Positions 11,701 to 20,524 of a DNA stretch of 35,657 nucleotides are shown in pieces; the first letter of the stretch is position 1, and each line of letters starts with the position of its first letter. The notes beneath the pieces were generated by a model that saw nothing but the letters and a program-made list of their open reading frames with translations, had not been told where the DNA came from and did no database searches. The position numbers and the translations under genes were made by a program. This DNA is from Gryganskiella cystojenkinii (taxonomy: Eukaryota > Mortierellomycota > Mortierellomycetes > Mortierellales > Mortierellaceae): the NCBI GenBank assembly GCA_015852425.1, contig JAAAIG010000253.1, positions 1-35,657 of the forward strand, in the 5' to 3' direction.

Positions 11701-12158
11701 CCGGATGGCTCGATGCCCCCGAGTCCTGGAATGACGCTGCGTTACGTGAGGAGTTCCAGGTCGTCAAGCAGCTGCGTGTCGAGGTGAACGGACTCTTGGA
11801 ACAGGCCCGTGGCGCTAAACTCATTGGACCCTCAACCGAGGCCACGGTCGAGGTCCAGCTTTCGACTGACAAGAATGAGGGTGAGGTCCTGGACAACGTG
11901 GTCGATAAGTACGCTGGTGACTTTTCGAAGATCTTTATCGTCTCTGCGGTCACGGTTACAAGAGTGGCATCTTCTTTATCTGAGACAGAAGGTGAGGCGG
12001 TATCATTTACACGTGACGTCGACATGCCCAAGGTCGGATCCTGCAAGTTGGTTGTACGTCGCTCCACGTTGCACAAGTGCCCTCGCTGCTGGACTCTGGT
12101 GTCCCAAACCCAGGACGCGCTGTGTGGTCGTTGCCAGACTGTTGTCGACTCATTATAA
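8769..12158 (+). CDS. ISM1: Isoleucyl-tRNA synthetase, mitochondrial (bacterial-type)
   Basis: Five exons (8769-9112, 9230-9624, 9725-11260, 11355-11485, 11589-12158) encode 991 residues. The class I signature HLGH is at 90-93 within PPYANGNLHLGHALNK, followed by the IleRS block RPGWDCHGLPIE. The editing domain carries WTTTPWTLPANR, and the KMSKS loop appears as KQSKS at 642-646. A C-terminal zinc finger (Cys966, Cys969, Cys981, Cys984; CPRCW and CGRC) marks the bacterial/organellar form rather than the cytosolic eukaryotic one, so the enzyme should charge mitochondrial tRNA-Ile. The N-terminus is oddly Thr/Ala/Pro-rich with no basic residue before Lys20, unlike a classical presequence. A stop at 8670-8672 in the same frame with no ATG in between makes 8769 the only start in this exon. 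The stop is 50 bp from that of the convergent LYR-like gene. Confidence 0.93.
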
Positions 12159-12208
12159 ATGTAGATAGACTTTTTTAGAAGACTCGTTTGTTTTAATGAT
12201 GATAACAA

Positions 12209-13461
12209 TTAAAACAACTCTGGATCCTCATCATCCTCTTCGCCGTTATTAGCCGAAGTTTTCTTCCTCTTGAGGGAATTTTTTCCGATCTCAAAATGCT
12301 CGCCCTTCACAATCTCAAGTCTCTCCTCGATCTCTTCCACTACAAGTATTAGAGAAACAGAAGAGGCGCAAAATTAGACGGAGTAATGGAGATAATCCTT
12401 TCAAACAGTATAGAAACATCCATTATTATTTTTCAAAAGAAAAAAGTGGGAAAAGGGGCACATACCATAGCTTCCTTCGTAGATTCCCAACCGCTTCTGA
12501 AACTGCTCTTCGTCCATCATCATCCAGTGAAGTTCCTCCAGATACTTCCATTCGTCAACCCTTTTAACGGATGCTGCGGCCCTGGATTTCAACATCATGC
12601 TCAGCCACTCCGGTTGAGTGCCTCCTCTTAGTCTCGGGAATCTTGAACCCACCGATGTCGTGACCTGTGTCAAGAACACGCCGCCAAAGTTTTTGAATTT
12701 CCCGCGCTGGTTTTTGAACTGGTTTGGGTATCGGGAGGGTGGGTAATAGTCCAGTTCTGGTGGGAACGTGAAGAGCGACGGGTGTAACGGAATTCGGTAA
12801 TAGAGAGCGTGGCGCTTGTCCTTTTCGATCGAGGTCTGTGACCGGGTGTCCCAGACGAGTTCTTGGGCGCGCTTGAGACGAAGGAATCGGTCTTTTTGTG
12901 TCGTTGTTTTTGGATCCCAGTTGATCAGCTTATGGAGCTATACATACAAATATTTGGTGCGATCAAAGACGAAGAATAAAACTGGTCAAAAAAAAAACGT
13001 CGCTCTGATCGCGTAAAACAACCGAATCCTCCTTTTGAACAAAAAATCTTCGTTACATGATCAAGAACTTCTTTTAGTCGTCCAGTCCGTCCTTGCACTT
13101 GATCTGTCAGCTCACTCCGTATCCGAAGTCCCTCTTCATCCTCGGTCATTGCCTTTTGTAATTTCACAAGCGCGTCCTCGGCCTCTCTCAAATAACCGGC
13201 TGTGATCCGTACACTGGTACAGTGTCGGTTGTACCGGAATCGATCTCGGATATATGCAAAGAGATAGGTTCGCTGGATCGAAGGTGAAGGTGCTGCTGAA
13301 CCGGGCGGTCCGACCCCTTTGCCCTGGATCGGCGTACGTGGTTTTCCTGGTTGAGAAACACAGGTGCGGGGTAGGACGAGAGTTGTCCGGAGGAGTGCCT
13401 TGTAGAGAGCCAAGACCGGTATCCGGTGACCAGGGTGTTTCCAGAAATGAAGACCTGACAT
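12209..13461 (-). CDS. LYR-like (complex1_LYR-type) fungal protein
   Basis: Three exons in transcription order, 13461-13057, 12937-12466 and 12339-12209, with introns of 119 and 126 bp, encode 335 residues. The N-terminus reads GHRIPVLALYKALLR (residues 11-25), a LYR-type motif with LYK in place of LYR. Further in, an Arg/Tyr-rich segment (YLFAYIRDRFRYNRH, about 67-81) resembles the conserved Phe/Arg part of the LYR fold, interrupted by a Gly/Pro-rich loop. LYR proteins assemble or stabilise mitochondrial complexes and Fe-S proteins together with acyl carrier protein; which complex is involved here I cannot tell. Residues from about 135 onward form a long fungal-specific part with RFPRLRGGTQPEW and an acidic tail. 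The start codon lies directly beside a TGAA microsatellite and diverges from the Rcf1 gene, which also points to the mitochondrion. Confidence 0.65.
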
Positions 13462-13485
13462 TGAATGAATGAATGAATGAATGAG
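13462..13485. repeat. TGAA tetranucleotide microsatellite next to a start codon
   Basis: Five perfect TGAA units (13462-13481) are followed by TGAG. On the minus strand this is a TTCA/CATT repeat ending right before the ATG of the LYR-like gene, so it lies in its 5' leader. Length variation here would change the leader and not the protein. Confidence 0.85.
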
Positions 13486-13677
13486 CTGATTTCTATGGGC
13501 TTGTTTGAAGAAAAGGAGGCATAGAAACAGACGGTGTTTGGTTTGGTGGCGAGAAAAAGAGTTCCAGTCAATGAAAAAGAGTCAGTCACAAGCCACCGAG
13601 CACTTGCTCTGTCCGAATTCGGAAAGTGCCATTTCATTCGTTTGTCAATTCTTCACCATTCACTATTCGCTTAAATC
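13486..13677. promoter_or_regulatory. Compact bidirectional promoter, LYR-like / RCF1
   Basis: Together with the microsatellite, only 216 bp separate the two divergent start codons of two proteins predicted to be mitochondrial. Regulatory sequences must therefore be shared. I see no clear TATA box. Confidence 0.5.
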
Positions 13678-14179
13678 ATGTCTTCAGACGATCAATACTA
13701 CTACGAGGAAGAGGCCGAGACTGCTTTGGACAAGGTCAAGCGCCTCTTCAAGGAGAACAAACTCGTCTCTGCAGGCAAGTCGCGTTCTCATTCATTCTTT
13801 TTTTTTTGATCTCCATTTTCGACTCTCAACAACAATTGAATACTAACCACGTTTCTATGCCTTCTACTCCCTCTTCTTTCACTCTCTTTGCATACCTCTC
13901 TCGAACCTCTCTCTCTCTCTCTCTCTAACGGACACCTCCCGGATATTATTTTACACAGGAGTCGGATTGACCATTGCTGCATTCATTGGAGCCAGTTACG
14001 GTGTCAGGACAGGTCGCCGTGAATTCGCTCAACACATGTTCAGGGCCCGTGTCGGATTCCAGTTCGCCACCTTGGCCGCTCTCTTGGGCGGAGGCATGTT
14101 CTACGACAAGAAGCGCAAGGAGGAACGCTTGGCACTCGAGCAGAACCGTATCGCTCTTGATCAGGAGAAGAGTATCTAA
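13678..14179 (+). CDS. RCF1: HIG1-domain respiratory supercomplex factor (Rcf1 type)
   Basis: Two exons (13678-13774 and 13959-14179) encode 105 residues. The diagnostic HIG1 type 1 signature Q-x3-R-x-R-x3-Q is intact as Gln57, Arg61, Arg63 and Gln67 in QHMFRARVGFQ. Two membrane-spanning stretches flank it (about 33-50 and 65-82), giving the hairpin expected of an inner mitochondrial membrane protein that supports cytochrome c oxidase and the III-IV supercomplex. The tail is Lys/Glu-rich and probably helical. The intron is unusual: the only junction that joins the HIG1 frame uses a GC-AG intron (CAG/GCAAGT donor at 13775, acceptor ending 13958, 184 bp). A GT two codons further gives the wrong frame. 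COX10, another cytochrome oxidase biogenesis gene, is the convergent neighbour. Confidence 0.9.
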
Positions 14180-14486
14180 ACAGATATTTCTCAAAAAACA
14201 AAAAAAAACAAAAAAAGCTGCTGCTCTTATGCCTTTTGTGGGTCAACCGAGAGCGGGCTTGGGATCGGGATAGAGAGCACAACAATATCCAGGAAGCTAG
14301 AAAACGCCCTCTACCCTCTATTTCCGCCGAGTCCAAGAAGGGAACGAAACCACCTGTAATATCAAATATTATTATTATTCATGACCTTGTCCCCTGTACA
14401 TATCACCATTAAACCCTTTTCAAACAAAAGATCGTTTTCCAGGAAGGTCGTGTGAGATTTTTTAAAAAATGATGGACATGAAATTT
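14180..14486. other. Intergenic, between convergent RCF1 and COX10 ends
   Basis: These 307 bp contain A-rich stretches at 14190-14216 and an ATT repeat near 14370-14380, consistent with two 3' UTRs facing each other. I see no gene or RNA here. Confidence 0.5.
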
Positions 14487-15929
14487 TTAATGCTTTTTGA
14501 TCTGCTGTTGAGCAGTCGTGGTATGGGTGTGAGTCTCGTCTTCGTCCTCCTCATCTCCATCTACATACTCGTATTCGTCATCGTCATCCTCAACCGCGTG
14601 GAATCCACTCGTTGCACCCGTGACCGCTGCTGCCGAGTTCAGGACACCTTCCTCGAGCGTTGGAGACGACGCGTCCTTGCCCTTCTTGTGGAACATCATC
14701 AAGGCCAACACGACGGGCAAGTAGATCAAACTACCAAAGAACAACTGTCGCGCAGACTTGTCATCTCTCTTTCTCCAGAAATTGGCCGCGCCTGCCAACA
14801 TGACCGCGTTGACAATGTTGCCATCGATCGCGAACCACCAACTCGTCATGTCCAAGTACGGTGCTAGGGTCACACAGGGGATCAATGCCAGAGTATACCG
14901 AAGACTGACCCGGGCATTCAACTTGGGGTCCGTCACGGCCATCATTCTGTAACCGGCCTTGGAGTAATCCGCGCGGAGGTTCCAGGCTAAAGAGTTGAAA
15001 TGAGGGAACTGCCAAGCGTAGAGAAAGAATCCCAGAAGCCAGGCCTCGGGACCCAGAGAGTTCGTGCAGGCGGCCCAGCCCATCATCGGGGGGATAGCAC
15101 CGACAATAGCACCGACCCAAGTGTTGGCAATAGACATGCGCTTCATCGGAGTATAGACAGCAGAGTAAAGAACCAAGTTTGCGGCACCCAAGACAGCCGT
15201 CAGAGGGTTCACGGCCGCGGCCAAGAGCGCTGTTCCGCTGAGACCCGTGACCGTTGCAAAAGACCAGGCATGCAAGGGCGAGACGGCTTTGCGGACCAAA
15301 ATTCTGTTCCTTGTCCGGGACATTTGTGCGTCGTAGGGTGGTTCAACGAACTGGTTGTAGGCATTGGCGGAAGTGATACAGAGCGCGGTTCCGGCCGTGA
15401 GCGCAAACAAGGTTGGGAGACTGGTCGCGGCTGTAGTCATGGCGTAGCCGCTCATGGTCGTCAATGTAACTAGAGCGCCGAGACGCGCTTTGGAGAGGTC
15501 GAGGTAGATTGGGATCAATCCGGCGAGTGTCGGCTTTTTGACTTCCTTCCAGCGGATGTCATAGTCCTGGAACCCGGGTGGCGCGGATGAGCGACTTGTA
15601 AAGAATCCTGTGGTGTTATCGTTAGAGAGATCGTCCTTGGAGTTGATATCCGAATCGGATGATCCAGATCCGGATGCTGCCGTTGAAGCGGCTGCGTGCG
15701 CGTTGTTGTTGGAGGAGAAGGAGGCACGGGTGAAGACAATCCGGGGTGCTCTCAGGGAGGAGGTTATGGACCTTGGAGAGGCTGCTTGGAGAAAGGCGAG
15801 GGGAGAGCGTTGAGAGAGACGGTTCAAATTGTTGCTACATGAGGTTGAGTGCATTCGGGTCTGGAATGTGGAATAGCCGGATCTGATCAGCCTCGGTCCT
15901 CCAGAGGAGATCTGAACGACGGTCTGCAT
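14487..15929 (-). CDS. COX10: Protohaem IX farnesyltransferase (haem O synthase), COX10
   Basis: Single-exon gene of 480 residues. It is a UbiA-type prenyltransferase: the allylic-diphosphate and metal-binding motif NAYNQFVEPPYDAQMSRT begins at residue 189, and several hydrophobic segments follow. A second conserved part, AWQFPHFNSLAW, is typical of COX10/CtaB. The enzyme adds farnesyl to haem B in the inner mitochondrial membrane, the first step to haem A for cytochrome oxidase. The first 75 or so residues are rich in Arg and Ser with almost no acids, as expected of a mitochondrial presequence. A Ser/Asp-rich linker follows before the catalytic domain at about 125. The C-terminus is odd: a strongly acidic run (EDDDDEYEYVDGDEEDEDE) and a THTHTTT/Gln tail, not part of the catalytic fold. 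It diverges from the PPR gene across 391 bp. Confidence 0.95.
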   Translation of the reverse strand: MQTVVQISSGGPRLIRSGYSTFQTRMHSTSCSNNLNRLSQRSPLAFLQAASPRSITSSLRAPRIVFTRASFSSNNNAHAAASTAASGSGSSDSDINSKDDLSNDNTTGFFTSRSSAPPGFQDYDIRWKEVKKPTLAGLIPIYLDLSKARLGALVTLTTMSGYAMTTAATSLPTLFALTAGTALCITSANAYNQFVEPPYDAQMSRTRNRILVRKAVSPLHAWSFATVTGLSGTALLAAAVNPLTAVLGAANLVLYSAVYTPMKRMSIANTWVGAIVGAIPPMMGWAACTNSLGPEAWLLGFFLYAWQFPHFNSLAWNLRADYSKAGYRMMAVTDPKLNARVSLRYTLALIPCVTLAPYLDMTSWWFAIDGNIVNAVMLAGAANFWRKRDDKSARQLFFGSLIYLPVVLALMMFHKKGKDASSPTLEEGVLNSAAAVTGATSGFHAVEDDDDEYEYVDGDEEDEDETHTHTTTAQQQIKKH

Positions 15930-16320
15930 GGCGAAGGGGGCGAATGGGTGAACTTGAAGAGCGATGTGTGAATGCGATTAAGGAAGGTTACAAGGCGAGA
16001 GGGCGGGCTGTTGACAAGGAGACAATGGCGGAGAATATGGATAGGGTTGTGATTAAGGTGAATGAAATGCAACGAGAAGAAAAGGACTGAATGACCCCTG
16101 AGAGAGAGTCGTGTTTGCTCTGTGCTCAAACAAAATAAATTCTCTCTCTGTCCGAAAAGACACTTTCCGGACTATCAGATCCTCGAGGGTTTCGGCAAAG
16201 CCACCCTTGAAGAAATGTTGATTTTTTTCCTTTTTTTTTTCTGGTCTATTTGGTGTCCTCTATTGCTTTCGTTCTTTTTCTCCATTCATTCACCCTCGAC
16301 TCATTCTCACCTCCCAGTCC
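15930..16320. promoter_or_regulatory. Divergent promoter between COX10 and the PPR gene
   Basis: This 391-bp stretch contains a T-rich tract around 16215-16240 and a CT-rich leader before the PPR start. I see no recognisable operator and no gene. Confidence 0.45.
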
Positions 16321-18361
16321 ATGTCAACTCTCGCCCTTGGTCTCCGTCTTCGGCAGCTGCGTCTGACCTCGGTCACGTCCTGTTCCTCCTTCCAAACAAA
16401 CACTTTCCACTCGTCTCGGATCACCGCTGTCGAAAAGAAGGCCCTGAATAAAAAGATCACTCTCCCAAAGGACCCTTACCTTCTCTCGGAAAAAGTCGTC
16501 AAGTTTGCAAGGAACGGGAAACTTGATGATGCCATCACCTTGGTCCTCGAAGCACCCAAGAGTCGTCAAAATGAAATCGTCTGGAACCATCTCATCCAAG
16601 AATCTTCAAAACTCGGCAAAGCCAGTCAATCCTGGCAACTCTTGAACGATGTAAAAACACGACACTGATCATTTAATGTTCCATTTTTGGTTATTTTGTA
16701 TATGAAACGGATGTACTTATTTCCCTTTGTAAAAAAAAACACTTTGTGACACACAGATGAAGAAGAGAGGCTTTGAACCGAGTGCCAGGACTTACACTAT
16801 CCTCCTCAATGCCCTCGCCATCAACACCGCCTCGCCCACGACCGTCTCGAGAGCAAGAGCCCTTTATACCCAAATGGAGGAATCCGAGGACAACCAACCG
16901 ACATTAGTCCACACAAACGCTCTCCTCAAAGTCTGCAGTCGCGCCAAGGATTACGATGCCCTGACTGAGGTCTTAAACTCTATGCCGAATTCGGGACCCC
17001 GGGCACCTGATGTCGTCACTTACAACATATTGATCAACGCGTATGCAAGACAGGGCGGTGACCTCGGTTTTGACCTCGCTTGGAAAACTTGGGAAGAGTT
17101 TTTGACCGCAAAGACAAAACGACCGGATGAGTTGGATCTCGATTCGGGCTTGGTCGATGCTGTACTTTTGGCGTGTACACGTGCCCAGTCCAAATCCCTA
17201 GTCAGACGGGCGTACAAGTTGATCGAGTCCCTCTATGGTCTTGAATTACCCACGACCACTGCATCTGAAGCAGGCAAGATGTTGGCAAAGGCATCTGTCC
17301 TCTCCCCCTCGTCGACCTCCTCGAGCGACAACAAGGACGATTCGACACAGACTTCTTATACGACTGCGACTGAGAGAGCCATGTCCCCGAGCAAGAGTCT
17401 GGGCTTGGGCGCCGCTCTCAGGAAGGACTCGATCCACCCGAGGACTGTGGGATTGTTGATGACGATCTGTAGCAAACTCCGTGATTTCGGAAGAGCACAT
17501 CAGTACTTGGACCATATCAAGACCGTCTACCCTGATTTCAAACCTGATGCCCATCTCCTCGCCTCTGTGATCCTTTTGCAGACCGAGGCCAAGGATTACA
17601 AGGGTGCGATCGCGACCTGGGATCAGATCAAGGGACAGGGACTGGATCATAGTGTTGCAACTATGAGAAATGGACTCAGTGCCTCCATGAAGGACAAGAA
17701 CTGGTCCAAGACTATGGAGATGTACCAGGAACAACAACGGCTCGCGTCTTTGAAAGATCATAATCACCATCATCAACATTCGCGAGCGACCATTTGGGAT
17801 GCATGGATGTTAACCGCTGTCCTAAAATGTGCCAATGACACCCTGCACTTTCAAGAAGGACTCCAGATCTTGGAAGAGATGCCCTGGATCCAAATCGTTC
17901 GAGATTCGACCGCTCGGGATCCGAAATCGAGTCTCCAAGTTGCCAACCAGGCCATCAAGATTTACTCGGGCTTGCTGGCGAGGTCCGCCCAGAGTGAAGG
18001 CGGTGCAAAGGAAAAACTTCGACTTCAAGGAAAGTTAGAAGAGGCCAGAAACGTCCGGGGGTTGCAGGAGATGGCTCTGGAGAAGCGCAAGGCAAACAAG
18101 AAGCGCATCTCTGGGTCCAAGGCTGAAGAAGGAGGGGATAGAGTTGAGGAAGGGGGATGGAAGCAGGATCAGCATCAAGGGTCATACGATCGCCAGGTTA
18201 CGAGCCCAAGTAAAAGTATGACCGACCGACAAGAACGTTTCAGCGGTCCACGGAAGAACACCTTTGAGAGCAACAACTCGAGCAGGAACGCCTTTGGCCG
18301 ACAAGATCAATCCAGTCAGCCAAGGAAGACCTTCGATCGCTGGGGAAGTACTTTCTCGTGA
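16321..18361 (+). CDS. Mitochondrial pentatricopeptide-repeat protein
   Basis: Two exons (16321-16650 and 16757-18361), joined in phase 0 across a 106-bp intron, encode 644 residues. The junction creates a helix-turn-helix PPR unit, WQLLNDMKKRGFEPSARTYT, and a second clear unit is APDVVTYNILINAYARQGG (around residues 196-214). Weaker helical repeats continue to about residue 500. The N-terminus (MSTLALGLRLRQLRLTSVTS) is an Arg/Leu/Ser amphipathic presequence, so the protein should act in the mitochondrial matrix, probably on RNA, as fungal PPR proteins do. The specific transcript target cannot be read from the sequence. A Ser/Asp-rich insert lies near 300, and the last 120 residues are basic, Gln/Arg/Ser-rich and probably disordered. 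The upstream ATG at 16321 is preferred because it provides the presequence. Confidence 0.8.
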
Positions 18362-18442
18362 TCGACTTGGAAATAAAATGATTATCCTGTTGCTGTACCA
18401 CTAGAGATTTCACTGTCACTTGGAATAGGAGGGGCCATGTTC

Positions 18443-18456
18443 ATATATATATATAT
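18443..18456. repeat. AT dinucleotide repeat, seven units
   Basis: A perfect (AT)7 run in the 220-bp gap between the convergent PPR and bestrophin-like genes. It may contribute to 3'-end signals of either gene. No other feature is visible in this gap. Confidence 0.8.
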
Positions 18457-18581
18457 GCAAATGAGTGGATGTTTTGGATTTATTGCAATTGGCCATGAGT
18501 AGTATTGTGTTTTTCAAGGTATATGAAAGGAAAGGGGAGGGAATGGAGGAAGAAATTATCCAGCATTGAGATTTTCTTCTT

Positions 18582-20524
18582 TTAAGCATTAGTGTGGGCA
18601 CCAGGGATGGTGTTCTTGAGGTTGACAGTGTAATCGAGTTCCCTCTTAAGGTCCTGGCAGAACTCATCCATGTGCAAATCATTGGCATCCTTGCCGAAGG
18701 GGTTCTGGATCTCGGTTGCAATCGCCTCCATACCAAACAGAGTGAACGAGACCAAGCACATCAAAGGGATGGTCAACCATCCCAAGGCAGTCAAGAACGT
18801 GAAGGGAATGGCCAAACAGTACAGGTAGACAACCTGGCGCAGGTGAATGCTGTACGCCATGGGAATAGGCGTGAAAACGATACGTTCCATGTTGGTAAAG
18901 ATATCAACCATAGTGTTGATGCTTCCGAGCAGGTTTCCGACCAAAGCGGGCTCGATTCTCGAAGCACGGTTCTCACCAATGACCCAGAGCGAAAGACCAT
19001 GAGCGATTTCCAAGGGAAGGGACATCTGACCGTGTTCGTTACCGGATTCGATGGTCCAGGGTTCATGAGAGTAGTGGCGGTAACGGTCACCGAGGGACTT
19101 GTCCTCGATAAGCTTGATCTCGACGTGATCCGTCGCAGCGCAAGGTTCATACCCCTCGGGAAGGAGACCCTCGAGATCGTAATAACGGACACCGAATTCT
19201 TGACGCAAGTGATGCTTGACCGAGACAGCATACGCAAGAAGAAGCTTGATAACAATGATTTTTTCGTAATCGTCATCATGGGATTCGGCATTTTGGACAT
19301 GATGATGACTGTGCTGAGCGGTGTGAGTGGTCGACGAGGACTCGATATCGATCAGAGTTGCGTTCGAGACATTGTCGGCGCGGTTGGTGGTGTTGGTGGC
19401 ACCATAGCCGTTGTTAGTAGAGGAAGTGCCGTTGCCGTTCGACGAGCCCGGTTTGCCAGCCTTGAGCAAGGAGCTGTTGCTGCGACCAAACAGATGATGA
19501 CCATGAAGGATCGAACGTTTTCCAGGCGCTCCATTGGCACCGGCCGGATGGGGGGTCTCCTTCATACCGACCCAGATCATACGCGAAAAGTTTCGGATCT
19601 GAACATCCAAGCTCGACCAGAGCTTGCGACCTTCCCAGAATCTATCATAAGCAGTGTTGGTTCTGAAAGCCAGGATCAAACCGACCACGACGGACAACGC
19701 AGGAACTAGATATTTTTTGAGAAGATTATGAGATGAGTATATGTATGCTCAGTCCAAAACGAGAGAGAAAAAACAGGACATTGATCCATTGTCGACGCTC
19801 ATTTTCTCACCCAGCCCTAGAGTTTTACTCCTCGGACTTTCTTTTTTTTTTTTTTTTTGAAAATAAACTTACCGATGACACTGGGAATGTTGAGCGAGAC
19901 GCCCTCCGGCAGGCCCTTAAACTCAATGAAGGTAATTAAGGCACTGAACGAGGTGATGACAAACACGTCTGTCATGACCGATGGGATAACAGATCCGCGG
20001 ATTCGAAGAGTATCTAAGATGATGAGCAACAAAATAACGGTCAGTCCCTGTGCACGATCGAGATTTGGGCTATTGTTTGATGTGCGTTTCGTTTCCATGC
20101 TTTCAGTGCTTCAACCGAGGTTAGTTCGTTTTTATTTCTCTATCCCCACGCGATCCATGCCCAAAACGAGATATGGAAGCGCATGTGGACAAATTGTTGT
20201 CATACCCCCAGACTTAGCCGCGATGACACTGATTCTGAATAAACAAATGGAATGCAGTGGTGGTTGTTGTTGCTTTCAGCGGAAAGCTTAACGACTGGGT
20301 TTGCTGAGAACGTTGCTTCCATGATCGTGTGTGCAAAAGGGCGTTGATGTTGATGTTCCAGGTTCCTGAGTCAATAGATCCAACTCTCTGTCTCTTTCTC
20401 TCGATGTTCTGCCCCTGCTCCGTTAGAATCTGATTAGGGATAAGGTGAAGAAGCAGTGGCGTTTACCTGGATAGGTCCATTGCGTCCGGCGGTAATACTC
20501 TTGTGGGCGTCTGAAGTACGACAT
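18582..20524 (-). CDS. Bestrophin-like (UPF0187) anion channel
   Basis: Three exons in transcription order, 20524-20467, 20013-19873 and 19705-18582, encode 440 residues. Introns are 453 and 167 bp; the first is the longest found in the window and the second contains an 18-base T run. The joined N-terminus reads YYRRTQWTYPDTLRIRGSVI, then a membrane segment, then the bestrophin-like core motif LAFRTNTAYDRFWEGRKLW. The C-terminal part has the family block YCLAIPFTFLTALGWLTIP followed by FGMEAIATEIQNPFGKDAND. Bestrophin-type proteins form pentameric anion channels; the membrane used in this fungus is unknown. A Gly/Ser/Asn/Thr-rich and His-rich insert of about 70 residues interrupts the cytosolic part, in the middle third of the protein. 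A reading starting at 20098 without intron 1 is possible but would lose the conserved Trp/Tyr leader. Confidence 0.82.

Noticed and set aside
18594..19709. 371-codon plus-strand ORF opposite the bestrophin-like gene
   Set aside because: An antisense shadow covering almost exactly the third bestrophin exon; no motif and no independent promoter or splice signals.
19817..20098. Alternative bestrophin start at 20098 without intron 1
   Set aside because: It would replace the Tyr/Arg/Trp-rich leader by an unusual hydrophobic stretch. The exon at 20524-20467 joins in phase and gives a family-like N-terminus.
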